From the NCBI RefSeq assembly GCF_000814905.1, contig NZ_JXAG01000030.1, forward strand, positions 93,761-157,760: a stretch of 64,000 nucleotides of DNA, in the 5' to 3' direction. Below are positions 41,783-51,122 of this stretch, in pieces. The position numbers and the translations under genes were made by a program. The notes under the pieces were generated by a model that worked only from the letters and a program-made list of their open reading frames with translations, did not search any database and was not told the DNA's origin. The stretch comes from Enterobacter sp. Bisph1. Lineage in GTDB: Bacteria; Pseudomonadota; Gammaproteobacteria; Enterobacterales; Enterobacteriaceae. How positions within the stretch are numbered: position 1 is the stretch's first letter; each line of letters opens with the position of its first letter.

Positions 41783-43432
41783 TTAACCGCGCCAGGATTT
41801 GTAGCGGTTGATCAGCCCATTGGTAGAACTGTCGTGGCTGGCGATAGTTTTGTCATCGCCCAGTTCAGGCAGAATACGATTTGCCAGCTGTTTACCCAGC
41901 TCAACGCCCCACTGGTCAAAGGTGAAGATGTTGAGGATTGCGCCCTGGGTGAAGATTTTGTGTTCATACAACGCAATCAGCGCGCCGAGGCTAAACGGAG
42001 TAATTTCGCGCAGCAGGATAGAGTTGGTCGGGCGGTTGCCTTCAAACACTTTAAACGGCACCACGTGATTCAGAGTGGCCGGATCTTTACCCTGATCGCG
42101 ATACTCCTGCTCAACGACTTCACGGGATTTGCCAAACGCCAGCGCTTCGGTCTGCGCGAAGAAGTTCGACAGCAGTTTCTGGTGGTGATCGGACAAGGCG
42201 TTATGCGTGATAGCCGGGGCGATAAAATCGCACGGCACCATTTTAGTGCCCTGGTGAATCAGCTGGTAAAACGCGTGCTGACCGTTGGTGCCCGGCTCGC
42301 CCCAAATAATTGGGCCGGTCTGGTAATCCACGGCGTTGCCATTACGGTCAACGTATTTACCGTTGGATTCCATATTCCCCTGCTGGAAATACGCGGCAAA
42401 GCGGTGCATATACTGGTCGTAAGGCAGAATCGCTTCGGTTTCAGCACCGAAGAAGTTGTTGTACCAGATACCAATCAGCGCCAGCAGTACCGGCAGGTTT
42501 TTATCCAGCTCGGTGCTGGAGAAATGTTTGTCCATGGCGTGTGCGCCAGAGAGCAACTCGACAAAGTTGTCGTAGCCTACGGAGAGAATGATCGACAGAC
42601 CAATCGCTGACCACAGTGAGTAGCGACCGCCGACCCAATCCCAGAACTCAAACATGTTCGCGGTATCAATGCCGAACTCACCAACGGCTTTCGCGTTGGT
42701 GGAGAGCGCCGCAAAGTGTTTCGCAACGTGCTTGTTGTCACCGGCGGTTTTCAGGAACCAGTCGCGCGCGCTGTGGGCGTTGGTCATGGTTTCCTGAGTG
42801 GTGAAGGTTTTGGACGCAACCAGGAACAGCGTGGTTTCCGGGTTCACTTTTTTCAGCACTTCGGCGATGTGCGTACCGTCGACGTTCGAAACAAAGTGCA
42901 TGTTCAGGTGGTTTTTATACGGACGCAGCGCTTCGGTGACCATAAACGGGCCGAGGTCGGAACCGCCGATACCGATATTCACCACGTCGGTGATCGGTTT
43001 GCCGGTATAACCTTTCCACGCGCCGGAGATGATCGCTTCCGAGAAGGCTTTCATTTTTTCCAGCACCGCGTTCACTTCCGGCATTACATCTTTGCCGTCA
43101 ACGATAATCGGCGTATTGCTACGGTTACGCAGCGCGACATGCAGCACGGCGCGATCTTCGGTGCGGTTGATCTTCTCACCGGAGAACATGGATTTGATTG
43201 CGCCCGCCAGATCGGTCTCTTTGGCCAGCGCCAGCAGTTTGTCCAGCGTCTCCTGAGTGATGCGGTTTTTGGAGTAATCCACCAGCATCAGATCGTCGAA
43301 GGTTGCGGAGAATTTGCTAAAACGGTCGCCCTCTTTCGCGAACAGTTCCGCGATAGTGACGTCCTTCATGTCAGCGTAGTGTTTTTGTAATGCCTGCCAG
43401 GCAGAGGTCTGCGTTGGATTGATGTTTTTCAT
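41783..43432 (-). CDS. pgi: Glucose-6-phosphate isomerase
   Basis: 549 residues from ATG 43432 ([19 protein letters not shown]), the E. coli length; the frame runs 42 codons further upstream without similarity. The PGI signatures [21 protein letters not shown] and [16 protein letters not shown] are present, as are the C-terminal [16 protein letters not shown] and the active-site region [16 protein letters not shown]. It interconverts glucose-6-phosphate and fructose-6-phosphate in the cytosol. It is divergent from lysC. Confidence 0.98.
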   Translation of the reverse strand: MKNINPTQTSAWQALQKHYADMKDVTIAELFAKEGDRFSKFSATFDDLMLVDYSKNRITQETLDKLLALAKETDLAGAIKSMFSGEKINRTEDRAVLHVALRNRSNTPIIVDGKDVMPEVNAVLEKMKAFSEAIISGAWKGYTGKPITDVVNIGIGGSDLGPFMVTEALRPYKNHLNMHFVSNVDGTHIAEVLKKVNPETTLFLVASKTFTTQETMTNAHSARDWFLKTAGDNKHVAKHFAALSTNAKAVGEFGIDTANMFEFWDWVGGRYSLWSAIGLSIILSVGYDNFVELLSGAHAMDKHFSSTELDKNLPVLLALIGIWYNNFFGAETEAILPYDQYMHRFAAYFQQGNMESNGKYVDRNGNAVDYQTGPIIWGEPGTNGQHAFYQLIHQGTKMVPCDFIAPAITHNALSDHHQKLLSNFFAQTEALAFGKSREVVEQEYRDQGKDPATLNHVVPFKVFEGNRPTNSILLREITPFSLGALIALYEHKIFTQGAILNIFTFDQWGVELGKQLANRILPELGDDKTIASHDSSTNGLINRYKSWRG

Positions 43433-43624
43433 AGCAATACTCTTCTGATTTGAGAATTGTGACTGCCGTCGATTGTAGCGCCTGCCGGGGAAAATTGTGA
43501 TGGTTTTTCTGTTGGCTCGCCACTGAGGCGGGCAGGGTACCGCACAAAAACGCTGCATTTATGTACAACATAAGTCATTTTACTAATCGCAAAAGCCCCA
43601 TGAAAAATCCGCATAATCCCGGCG

Positions 43625-43654
43625 TTGACAGCATGCCCGGTGAGCCTTTATTTA
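43625..43654 (+). promoter_or_regulatory. Sigma-70 promoter of lysC
   Basis: TTGACA at 43625-43630 and TATTTA at 43649-43654, 18 bases apart, pointing to lysC. The transcript would start near 43661 and have a leader of about 180 bases. Confidence 0.65.
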
Positions 43655-43660
43655 TAGACG

Positions 43661-43840
43661 CTCTCTTTGCGTATCCATGTTCCCGGTCAAACGTTTTATG
43701 TCCTCGAAGCTTAGGCGCTGCGGGCAGGCAAGGTGGAGCATTCGGGGGAAATCGTAGCGGTTTAGCACTCTGCGCCCCTTATTATTGCTCTTCCCTTGCG
43801 CCATGGCTGAATGGAGAATCCCCCCTGACACGAGGTTTTT
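43661..43840 (+). promoter_or_regulatory. lysC leader, apparently without the lysine riboswitch aptamer
   Basis: The last 105 bases keep motifs of the E. coli lysC leader as I remember it: GGTGGAGCA, GTAGCG, CTCTGCGCCC, GCTCTTCCCTTG and CCTGACACGAGG. The upstream part that should fold into the five-helix L-box aptamer, with its AGAGG(N)GCG start and GGAGGAGCC block, is not seen. The predicted leader is short (about 180 bases from the 43625 promoter). Either the aptamer is lost or has diverged beyond visual recognition. Confidence 0.5.
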
Positions 43841-45190
43841 ATGACGAGTTTCGTTGTCGCCAAATTTGGCGGCACCAGCGTTGCCGATTTTGATGCCATG
43901 AACCGCAGTGCGGACGTGGTGCTTTCCGATACCAGCGTTCGGCTGGTTGTGCTTTCCGCTTCCGCAGGCGTAACAAATCTGCTGGTGTCGCTGGCCGAAG
44001 GGCTGGAGGCCAGCGAGCGTTTCGTCAAGCTCGACGCTATCCGTAAGATTCAGTTCGATATCCTTGAGCGTCTGGCAAACCCGGCGGTGATCCGCGAAGA
44101 GATCGAACGTCTGCTGGAAAATATCACCACCCTGGCCGAAGCCGCATCCCTTGCCACCTCTACCGCGTTGACCGACGAACTGGTGAGCCACGGCGAGCTG
44201 ATGTCGACGCTGCTGTTTGTTGAAGTACTGCGCCAGCGCAGCGTGCAGGCGCAGTGGTTTGACGTGCGTAAAGTGATGCGCACCAGTGACCGTTTCGGCC
44301 GTGCCGAGCCGGATGTCGCCGCACTGGCTGAACTGGCCGGGCAGCAGCTCGCTCCGCGCCTGCATGAAGGATTAGTGATTACCCAGGGGTTTATTGGTAG
44401 CGAAGCCAAAGGCCGCACCACCACGCTTGGCCGCGGCGGCAGCGATTATACCGCCGCGCTGTTGGGCGAAGCGCTCAATGCCACCCGCGTCGATATCTGG
44501 ACTGATGTTCCCGGTATTTACACCACCGATCCGCGCGTGGTGCCAAGCGCGAAGCGCATTGATGAAATTGCCTTTGAAGAGGCGGCCGAGATGGCGACCT
44601 TTGGTGCGAAAGTGCTGCACCCGGCAACATTACTCCCCGCCGTACGCAGCGATATTCCGGTTTTTGTCGGCTCCAGTAAGGATCCTAAAGCAGGCGGCAC
44701 GCTGGTGTGCAATAAAACCAGCAGCCCGCCGCTGTTTCGCGCGCTGGCGCTGCGCCGTAAGCAGACTCTGCTGACGCTGCACAGCCTGAATATGCTCCAC
44801 TCCCGCGGATTTCTTGCGGAAGTGTTCGGCATCCTGGCGCGTCACAGTATCTCTGTTGATCTGATCACCACCTCGGAAGTGAGCGTGGCGCTGACGCTGG
44901 ATACCACCGGTTCAACGTCGACGGGCGATACGTTGTTAACCCAGGGGCTGCTGACGGAGCTCTCTTCGCTGTGCCGGGTGGAAGTGGAAGAGGATCTGGC
45001 ACTGGTGGCGATTATTGGCAACGAATTGTCGAAAGCCTGCGGTGTCGGTAAAGAGGTATTCGGCGTACTCGACCCGTTCAACATTCGCATGATTTGCTAT
45101 GGCGCATCCAGCCATAACCTCTGCTTCCTCGTGCCGGGCAAAGAGGCTGAGCAAGTGGTGCAGAAACTGCACCATAATCTGTTTGAATAA
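43841..45190 (+). CDS. lysC: Lysine-sensitive aspartokinase III
   Basis: 449 residues, E. coli length. The kinase motif VVAKFGGTSVADFDAMNRSA is at the N-terminus, GRTTTLGRGGSDYTAALLGEAL binds nucleotide and VDIWTDVPGIYTTDPRVV binds aspartate. Two ACT domains follow (about residues 310-449; HSLNMLHSRGFLAEVFGILARHSISVDLITTSEVSV) for lysine feedback. It phosphorylates aspartate, the first step toward lysine, threonine and methionine. Control of the transcript may differ from E. coli (see leader). Confidence 0.97.
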   Translation: MTSFVVAKFGGTSVADFDAMNRSADVVLSDTSVRLVVLSASAGVTNLLVSLAEGLEASERFVKLDAIRKIQFDILERLANPAVIREEIERLLENITTLAEAASLATSTALTDELVSHGELMSTLLFVEVLRQRSVQAQWFDVRKVMRTSDRFGRAEPDVAALAELAGQQLAPRLHEGLVITQGFIGSEAKGRTTTLGRGGSDYTAALLGEALNATRVDIWTDVPGIYTTDPRVVPSAKRIDEIAFEEAAEMATFGAKVLHPATLLPAVRSDIPVFVGSSKDPKAGGTLVCNKTSSPPLFRALALRRKQTLLTLHSLNMLHSRGFLAEVFGILARHSISVDLITTSEVSVALTLDTTGSTSTGDTLLTQGLLTELSSLCRVEVEEDLALVAIIGNELSKACGVGKEVFGVLDPFNIRMICYGASSHNLCFLVPGKEAEQVVQKLHHNLFE

Positions 45191-45218
45191 CGACCGTCAG
45201 GTTAAAGGCTACAAAAGA

Positions 45219-45244
45219 AGGCTCGGTAAATACCGGGCCTTTTA
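45219..45244 (+). terminator. Rho-independent terminator of lysC
   Basis: An imperfect 9-bp stem (AGGCTCGGT / ACCGGGCCT with one G-T pair) is followed by TTTT, 29 bases past the lysC stop. Confidence 0.88.
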
Positions 45245-45337
45245 TTCTGTTGGTCAAGCTCCATGGCCTTGCCATTGCCGCTTTCCAGCAGCGCATTGGC
45301 GGTGTCCACGCCTGACGGCTCTATTATTCTCGCCCTC

Positions 45338-46564
45338 TTATCCTTTAACACACACCACCTGGCGCAGGGTATGCACCACTTCCACCAGCGCGTTTTGCGC
45401 AGCCATTACCGCATCGATATCTTTGTACGCCATCGGGATCTCGTCGATCACCTCGCTATCTTTACGGCACTCAACATGGGCGGTAGCGCGAATCTGATCC
45501 TCCACGGTAAAGCGTTTTTTCGCCGCCGTACGGCTCATGGTGCGCCCCGCTCCGTGGCTGCATGAACAGAAGCTCTCTTCATTACCCAGCCCGCGCACGA
45601 TAAAGCTTTTTGCCCCCATTGAACCGGGAATAATCCCCATCTGGCCTTTTTGCGCCGATACCGCGCCTTTACGCGTGATCAGCACCTCTTCACCAAAGTG
45701 CGTCTCTTTTTGCACGTAGTTATGGTGGCAATTCACCGCCTCCTGGTGCGTGGCAAACGGCTTGGTGACAATGCGCGACAGCGCCGCCAGCACGCGGGAC
45801 ATCATCACTTCCCGATTATGCCGGGCGAAATCCTGGGCCCATTCCACCGCTTCCAGATAATCGTTGTAGTGCTTGCTGCCTTCCTGGAAATAGGCCAGGT
45901 TTCGGTCCGGCAAATTAGCGATATGCTGCTGCATATCCTGCTGTGCCAGGGTAATAAAGATATTGCCGATAGCGTTACCGACGCCGCGTGAGCCGCTGTG
46001 CAGCATCACCCATACGCGCTGCTGTTCATCCAGGCACACTTCTATAAAGTGGTTGCCGGTTCCTAACGTTCCCAAATGTTGCAGGTTGTTGGTTTGCAAC
46101 AGACGCGGGTATTTATCCGTCAGACGCTTAAAGCGCGGCGCAAGGTGAGCCCAGTGGCTGTTCACCTCCTGCGGTGGTTTTTCCCATGACCCTTTATCGC
46201 GTTTCGAACGATTCACCGAACGGCCATGCGGCACCGCTTGCTCAATAGCGCTGCGCAACCCGCTCAGGTTATCCGGCAGATCTGCCGCCAGCAGCGAGGT
46301 GCGTACGGCAATCATACCGCAGCCGATATCCACCCCCACAGCTGCCGGGATAATCGCCCCTTTGGTCGGGATCACGCTGCCAATCGTCGAGCCTTTCCCC
46401 AGATGCACATCCGGCATAACGGCCAGATGCTTAAAGATAAAGGGCATTTTCGCCGTGTTCAGCAGCTGTTCTCGCGCCTCCGGTTCAACCGGCACACCGT
46501 GGGTCCACATTTTCACCGGCGCGCTGTTCGCCTGCACCAGCAGTTGATAATCGTTATACTTCAT
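45338..46564 (-). CDS. rtcB: RNA-splicing ligase RtcB
   Basis: 408 residues, full length. Metal and GTP site motifs [41 protein letters not shown] and HSGSRGVG are all present, and the guanylylated histidine lies in [12 protein letters not shown]. It joins 2',3'-cyclic phosphate or 3'-phosphate RNA ends to 5'-OH ends with GTP and manganese. Its ATG overlaps the stop of the truncated slipin gene by 11 bases (ATGAAGTATAA), so it was the second gene of a slipin-rtcB operon. That operon has lost its 5' end here, and no rtcR or rtcA is nearby. The protein is intact, but its promoter may be gone. Confidence 0.93.
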   Translation of the reverse strand: MKYNDYQLLVQANSAPVKMWTHGVPVEPEAREQLLNTAKMPFIFKHLAVMPDVHLGKGSTIGSVIPTKGAIIPAAVGVDIGCGMIAVRTSLLAADLPDNLSGLRSAIEQAVPHGRSVNRSKRDKGSWEKPPQEVNSHWAHLAPRFKRLTDKYPRLLQTNNLQHLGTLGTGNHFIEVCLDEQQRVWVMLHSGSRGVGNAIGNIFITLAQQDMQQHIANLPDRNLAYFQEGSKHYNDYLEAVEWAQDFARHNREVMMSRVLAALSRIVTKPFATHQEAVNCHHNYVQKETHFGEEVLITRKGAVSAQKGQMGIIPGSMGAKSFIVRGLGNEESFCSCSHGAGRTMSRTAAKKRFTVEDQIRATAHVECRKDSEVIDEIPMAYKDIDAVMAAQNALVEVVHTLRQVVCVKG

Positions 46565-46880
46565 CCTGCTTTCCTTTGATGTTGATAAGGCCGTGCAAAA
46601 CCTGGTCGAGGCCGCCGAAGACTGAAATTTTATCGATGCGCTCCGCGCTACGTTCCAGCGCTTCCAGCTCTTTTAAGCGCAACGCCACCGGATTACTCTC
46701 CATGACTTTTGCCGTATTCAGCAACGAACGGGCCGCTGCGGTCTCTTCACGGCGGCGGATAACATTGGCCTGCGCCACTTTCTCTGCTTCCACCAGTCTT
46801 GAGAGGATGGTTTTCATCTCGCCAGGCAGGATGATGTCTTTCACCCCCAGCGACGCCACTTCAATACCGAAGTTCGCCAT
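46554..46880 (-). pseudogene. Slipin (SPFH/band 7) gene, N-terminal two-thirds deleted
   Basis: 108 codons survive: [75 protein letters not shown] and the slipin end [17 protein letters not shown]. Normal slipins have about 250-320 residues with a membrane hairpin and the SPFH domain before this part. A TAG lies just upstream of the first codon and the sequence then turns into a symporter fragment on the other strand. An ATG at 46880 could still start a fragment. Slipin-rtcB operons are common in proteobacteria; this is one broken by deletion. Confidence 0.85.
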
Positions 46881-46881
46881 A

Positions 46882-47130
46882 CGGGCCGCCTACTGGGGCG
46901 GGCGTCTGTTCGGCTTTGATGAATCCACCTGCCGTACGCTGGCGAGTGAAGTGGGGATGCAGAACTCCGGGCTGGCGGCTGCGTTAGGTAAAATTTACTT
47001 TTCACCTCTTGCCGCACTGCCGGGCGCGCTCTTTTCAGTGTGGCATAACCTCTCCGGCTCGCTGCTGGCGGGTTACTGGTCGGGGAAAGCGGTTGAGAAG
47101 GGAAAAACTGAAGCGGTGAAACAGGTTTAA
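46882..47130 (+). pseudogene. C-terminal fragment of a bile acid:sodium symporter family gene
   Basis: 83 codons in the plus frame: [40 protein letters not shown] and [20 protein letters not shown], ending EAVKQV. The EVGMQNSGL and [21 protein letters not shown] block is diagnostic for the last helices of the BASS family (YocS/PanS/ASBT), normally about 300 residues. No start or ribosome site remains, and the frame's upstream continuation is antisense to the slipin fragment. The two stumps abut at about 46880, so one deletion removed both 5' ends. Confidence 0.85.
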
Positions 47131-47180
47131 GTCTCTGATTACGGCCGGGTTTATGGTTTTATCCGGCCGTTTACTCTGTT

Positions 47181-47519
47181 TTAGCCTACCGTGACGGTGA
47201 CCGGCTTGCCGAGTTTCGCCAGCATGGTCACGAGGGCATCGATAGTAAATTTACCGGTTTTCTGGTTAACCACGTCGGATACGCGGGGGCGCGAAATATT
47301 GAGTTTTGCCGCCGCTTCCTCCTGCTTAAAATGATTTTCCGCTATCCACACAGCGATTTCATGCATTAGCTGCTTTTTAATACTTAACAACTGCATCACT
47401 TCTCGTTCCGCATCCTGTTCAAGCGCATGAGCTTGTTGTGCATCAAAGCCCAGCTCAGCAAAAATATTAGCGTCAGCCGGGGTCACATGGCCAATCAGGT
47501 CATTTTGTGTAGTGCTCAT
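47181..47519 (-). CDS. XRE-family antitoxin (HigA/RelB-like) of a type II TA pair
   Basis: 112 residues. A helix-turn-helix lies in the second half (FKQEEAAAKLNISRPRVSDVVNQK), followed by FTIDALVTMLAKLGKPVTV, typical of the HTH_37 antitoxins paired with Gp49-like RelE toxins. The N-terminal half (about 1-60) is the likely toxin-binding part. Its ATG overlaps the toxin stop by ATGA, so translation is coupled. Toxin-first order is that of HigBA. It should repress the operon through the palindrome at 47884. Confidence 0.88.
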   Translation of the reverse strand: MSTTQNDLIGHVTPADANIFAELGFDAQQAHALEQDAEREVMQLLSIKKQLMHEIAVWIAENHFKQEEAAAKLNISRPRVSDVVNQKTGKFTIDALVTMLAKLGKPVTVTVG

Positions 47520-47872
47520 TTTTGTCTCCTGGAGTGCTCAACGAGGGCGCGATATCGCGTCCGGGCCGTTGTTTTATCCCTAACAGAAGTGCGCTGGGAC
47601 TTTTTATTAAAACAGTGCAAAACGTAAAGCGCATCGTCACGTCTGGCCAGGTAAAAAATACGAAACGCCCCTGCACTATCGCGAAGACGTATTTCTTCGA
47701 CGCCCGTGCCAATTTCTGGCATGGGTTTCCAGTCTGCTGCTTCCAAACCGGCCTGGATTTTATATAACTGATAGCCTGCGTCTTTACGGGCTGAGTCCGG
47801 AAAAGCGAGTAAATCGTTATATGACGAGCCCATCCAGACGATTGCTTTAAATGCCGGTCGCAAATCAAACAT
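47516..47872 (-). CDS. RelE/ParE-superfamily toxin (Gp49/HigB-like)
   Basis: 118 residues with AAGGA 7 bases before the ATG. Family features: IVWMGSSYNDLLAFPDSARK, AGYQLYKIQAG, VEEIRLRDSAGAFRIFYLA and YVLHCFNKKSQRT, then RTRYRAL. The R...F...Y strand plus HCFNKKSQ block is the hallmark of Gp49-like RelE toxins, most of which cleave mRNA on the ribosome. It appears intact, so the pair is probably functional. Confidence 0.88.
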   Translation of the reverse strand: MFDLRPAFKAIVWMGSSYNDLLAFPDSARKDAGYQLYKIQAGLEAADWKPMPEIGTGVEEIRLRDSAGAFRIFYLARRDDALYVLHCFNKKSQRTSVRDKTTARTRYRALVEHSRRQK

Positions 47873-47883
47873 ATCACATCCTT

Positions 47884-47899
47884 GTATAAAATTTTATAC
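47884..47899. promoter_or_regulatory. Palindromic operator of the toxin-antitoxin operon
   Basis: GTATAAAATTTTATAC is a perfect 16-base palindrome centred about 20 bases before the toxin start. It overlaps the expected promoter or 5' leader, the normal place for autoregulation by an XRE antitoxin. Confidence 0.75.
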
Positions 47900-48047
47900 C
47901 AACACAACTACGATCGACTCATACGCCATAAAAGTCACCCATACTGAGGTAAATCTGCGCAGCCCTTTCCACGGTTTATGCGCAGCCACGTATACAGCGC
48001 TTGTGCCCATCGCGTAGACTCGGTGCACTTCCCAAGGAGAGAGCCCT

Positions 48048-48320
48048 ATGGCACAGACCAGATTGACGCAAAAAGAGATGACGGAGAGTGAACAGCGAGA
48101 GTTAAAAACGCTGCTGGATCGCGCCCGCATCGCACACGGGCGTCCGCTCAGCAACTCTGAAGCAAATCATGTGAAGAAGGAGTACATCGATAAACTGATG
48201 GCGCAGCGCGAAACGGCGATGAAAAAAGCCCGCCAGGTGAAGAAACAGCAGGCTTATAAACCCGATGAGAACGCCACGTTTTCGTGGTCGGGAAATACCT
48301 CGCCGCGCGGTAAGCGTTAA
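48048..48320 (+). CDS. yjbD: YjbD, DUF3811 protein
   Basis: 90 residues, E. coli length, behind AAGGAGAG. A charged, probably helical protein (LTQKEMTESEQRELKTLLDRARIAHGRPLSNSE, KKARQVKKQQAYKPDENATFSW). No biochemical role is known. Its stop directly abuts the convergent rluF stop at 48321. Confidence 0.92.
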   Translation: MAQTRLTQKEMTESEQRELKTLLDRARIAHGRPLSNSEANHVKKEYIDKLMAQRETAMKKARQVKKQQAYKPDENATFSWSGNTSPRGKR

Positions 48321-49184
48321 TTAACGCCCTTTCTTTTTTCTGCCCGGTTGGGTAAAGCGCTTCCCGGCCGGTTTTGCACGGCTTTTCTCTTCCGGCTTCG
48401 CCGCTTTGACCGCCGGCTTCTTCGCCGCCTGCGGTTTCGCTTTGGCTTTTGGCTTCGCTTCCGACGATGAATTCTCGATAAGCTTAAACAACCCGATCAG
48501 CTCGTCGGCGGTGAGATCGCGCCATTCGCCCGGCGGCAGCCCGGTGAGGCTGACGTTCATAATGCGTGTGCGTTCGAGCTTTGTAACTTCATAGCCAAAG
48601 TATTCGCACATGCGGCGAATTTGCCGGTTCAGCCCCTGAACCAGCGTGATGCGAAAGGTGAACGGCGCTTCTTTTTTCACTTTACACTTTTTGGTTTTGG
48701 TCCCGAGGATCGGCACGCCCGCGCCCATGCCCTGCACAAATTCGTCGGTGACCGGTTTATTGACGGTCACCAGATACTCTTTCTCGTGATCGTTACCGGC
48801 GCGCAGGATTTTATTCACCAGGTCACCGTGATTGGTGAGAAAAATCAGCCCCTGGGAATCTTTGTCCAGACGACCAATGGGAAAGATACGGCTGCTGTGG
48901 TTAACGAAATCGACAATATTGTCTTTTTCGCCGTCTTCGGTGGTGCTGACAATGCCAACGGGCTTATTCAACGCGATAAATACCAAATCTTCTTCGTTGC
49001 GCGGCTCGATAAGTTGACCATTTACCTTTACAACGTCTCCGGCAACCACCTGATCGCCGATCCCGGCGCGTTTGCCATTGATAAAAACATTGCCTTGTTC
49101 GATATAACGGTCGGCCTCGCGGCGTGAGCAAATCCCGCTTTCGCTGATGTATTTATTTAAACGTGTTGATTGAGCTGGCAGCAT
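48321..49184 (-). CDS. rluF: 23S rRNA pseudouridine synthase RluF
   Basis: 287 residues from ATG 49184 ([19 protein letters not shown]), with AGGAGA upstream; the frame runs 22 codons further but lacks similarity. The S4 domain is at about residues 7-65, and the catalytic Asp lies in [34 protein letters not shown] completes the RsuA-family core. A Lys/Ala/Pro-rich tail of about 50 residues ends PGRKKKGR. It modifies U2604 in 23S rRNA and U35 of tRNA-Tyr in E. coli. Confidence 0.96.
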   Translation of the reverse strand: MLPAQSTRLNKYISESGICSRREADRYIEQGNVFINGKRAGIGDQVVAGDVVKVNGQLIEPRNEEDLVFIALNKPVGIVSTTEDGEKDNIVDFVNHSSRIFPIGRLDKDSQGLIFLTNHGDLVNKILRAGNDHEKEYLVTVNKPVTDEFVQGMGAGVPILGTKTKKCKVKKEAPFTFRITLVQGLNRQIRRMCEYFGYEVTKLERTRIMNVSLTGLPPGEWRDLTADELIGLFKLIENSSSEAKPKAKAKPQAAKKPAVKAAKPEEKSRAKPAGKRFTQPGRKKKGR

Positions 49185-49290
49185 AAATTCTCCTGTAAAA
49201 GCGGAATATAACTGGCTTCGCAGAGAGAGAAAACCGGATTTTCGTCGCACAAAAGAGAATCTGTGCTGTTATCGCGTAAAACACCGGCTT

Positions 49291-49316
49291 AAAAGACCGT
49301 GCCCGCAGGCACGGTC
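49291..49316 (-). terminator. Rho-independent terminator of yjbB
   Basis: A perfect 9-bp stem (GACCGTGCC / GGCACGGTC, loop of 4) followed by TTTT on the minus strand, 4 bases past the yjbB stop. Confidence 0.9.
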
Positions 49317-49319
49317 CGA

Positions 49320-50951
49320 TTACATCTCTTCGCGCTCGTCGTCGATATCCGGCTGCTCCAGCACGCTGTAAGCCACCGAACAGAACAGGGAATTAAGACG
49401 CTTCATATCCCCCAGCAACCCGAGGTGCAGCGAACTGGTTTCGATACTCTGCACATTTTGTTGATGCAGGCGATCAACGTGCGCATGAGCATAGCGGCGG
49501 TTCATAATGCGAAAACGGTGTTTGCTGCGGCGCAAACGCCGGGCGCTGGTGACGTCGCTGGAGAAAAAGACCGACATCGCCAGCTTAAGGTTATTGACCA
49601 GCCGCTCATGCAGCGCGTCGAGCTCCTGCAAACCTTCCACCGAGAACGCACGGCGCGCGGCCAGGGATTTGTCAGCGATTTCGCTACCCATCCGTTCGAC
49701 GATATCCGAGGCTTGTTCAAGGTTTAGCGACATTTCGATGATCTCGCCCCAGCGTTTCGACTCCTCTTCTGCCAGCGCCTCTTTCGGCATCCGCGCCAGA
49801 TAGAGCTTAATCGCCGTATACAGCACGTTAATATCTTCCGCTTGTTTACGCAGCTCCTTCTCCTGCCGGGGCTCGCCGTGCATCACTTTATGCAGCCCTT
49901 CGAGCATCAGCTCCATCGCATCGCCCATGCGCAGCGTTTCACGCGCGGCATTAGCCAGCGCCAGCGTCGGTGTATCCAACGCGGAGCTGTCGAGGTGCTT
50001 CGGTTTTAAGCGTGCATCCAATTCTGGCTCTTCACGAATGACGCGTTTGCAGAACTTCGCCATGGGTTCTGCGAACGGCACCATCGCCAGGCAGCGGATC
50101 AGGTTATAAAACACATGGAAATAGATGATCAGCTCCGCTTCCGGCAGCGGAATTTTGTGTAAGGAGGCCGCAAGCAGATGGACAAACGGCAGAATAATCA
50201 GGCTGCCCACCAGCTTGAATAACAGGCTCCCAAGAGCCACGCGCCGTGCGGCGGCATTGGCGCCGCTGTTATTGAGCATCGCCAGCAGGCCGGAACCCAG
50301 GTTCGCGCCAATGACCAGACACAGCGCAACCGGGAAAGAGATAATCCCCGCAGTTACCAGCGTCGCGGTAAGCAGCACCGCTGCCAGGCTCGAGTAACTG
50401 ATAATGGCGAACACCGCGCCAATCAGTGCATCAAGCATGATATCGCCGGTCAGCGAGGCGAAAATCACCTGTACGCCGTTGGCCTGAGTGATGGGCGTAA
50501 CGGCCTGCACAATCAACTCCAGCGCCAGAAGAATCAGCCCAAGGCCGATGCCCACGCGCCCAAGCTGCCCTTCGCGCGTCTGTTTACGCCCGAGAAAGAA
50601 AATCACGCCAATGAAAATCAGCAGCGGCGAGAGCCATGAGAGATCGAATGTCAGAATACGCGCCATCAGCGCGGTACCTACATCGGCACCCAGCACAATA
50701 ACCAGCGCCGGAGTGAGCGCCACGAGATCCTGAGCGACAAACGACGCCACGAGCATGGTGGTGGCGTTACTGCTTTGTACCAGCGCCGTCACGCCGATCC
50801 CGGCGCAGAAGGCGAGGGGTTTCTTTTCAACGCTACGGCTAAGCACGGTACGTAAACGGGCACCGAAAACCCGCATCACACCAGTGCGCACAATATGTGT
50901 ACCCCACACCAGCAGAGCCACGGCAGAAAGCAGATGAAGCAAAGTCAGCAC
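49320..50951 (-). CDS. yjbB: Na+/phosphate cotransporter family protein YjbB
   Basis: 543 residues from a GTG start with AGGAGG upstream; E. coli length. Two Na/Pi cotransporter repeats carry the QSSNATTMLVASF and SYSSLAAVLLTATLV motifs among about nine membrane helices (1-310). The C-terminal 200 residues form a PhoU-like helical domain (ALANAARETLRMGDAMELM, SLNLEQASDIVERMGSEIADKSL). In E. coli it mediates phosphate efflux. The pepE gene that lies beside yjbB in E. coli is absent. Confidence 0.95.
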   Translation of the reverse strand: MLTLLHLLSAVALLVWGTHIVRTGVMRVFGARLRTVLSRSVEKKPLAFCAGIGVTALVQSSNATTMLVASFVAQDLVALTPALVIVLGADVGTALMARILTFDLSWLSPLLIFIGVIFFLGRKQTREGQLGRVGIGLGLILLALELIVQAVTPITQANGVQVIFASLTGDIMLDALIGAVFAIISYSSLAAVLLTATLVTAGIISFPVALCLVIGANLGSGLLAMLNNSGANAAARRVALGSLLFKLVGSLIILPFVHLLAASLHKIPLPEAELIIYFHVFYNLIRCLAMVPFAEPMAKFCKRVIREEPELDARLKPKHLDSSALDTPTLALANAARETLRMGDAMELMLEGLHKVMHGEPRQEKELRKQAEDINVLYTAIKLYLARMPKEALAEEESKRWGEIIEMSLNLEQASDIVERMGSEIADKSLAARRAFSVEGLQELDALHERLVNNLKLAMSVFFSSDVTSARRLRRSKHRFRIMNRRYAHAHVDRLHQQNVQSIETSSLHLGLLGDMKRLNSLFCSVAYSVLEQPDIDDEREEM

Positions 50952-51122
50952 GGGATTAGGTCCTCCTTGTCGTTATGCGTTGCTCGTTATCCATAAAAGT
51001 AACGTCAACATTATGTGGTAAGTATAAAGTGTCAATGCCAGGAAAAGCGCAGGGTGCCGATAAGCGCCCTGCGAGGTGTCAGGAAAAATGACGGTTTTGT
51101 GACAGAAGCGAGGGTTTAACCG

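Noticed and set aside
46576..47130. 184-codon plus-strand ORF
   Set aside because: Its first 100 codons are antisense to the slipin remnant; only 46882 onward is real symporter sequence, so it is an accidental fusion frame at the deletion scar.
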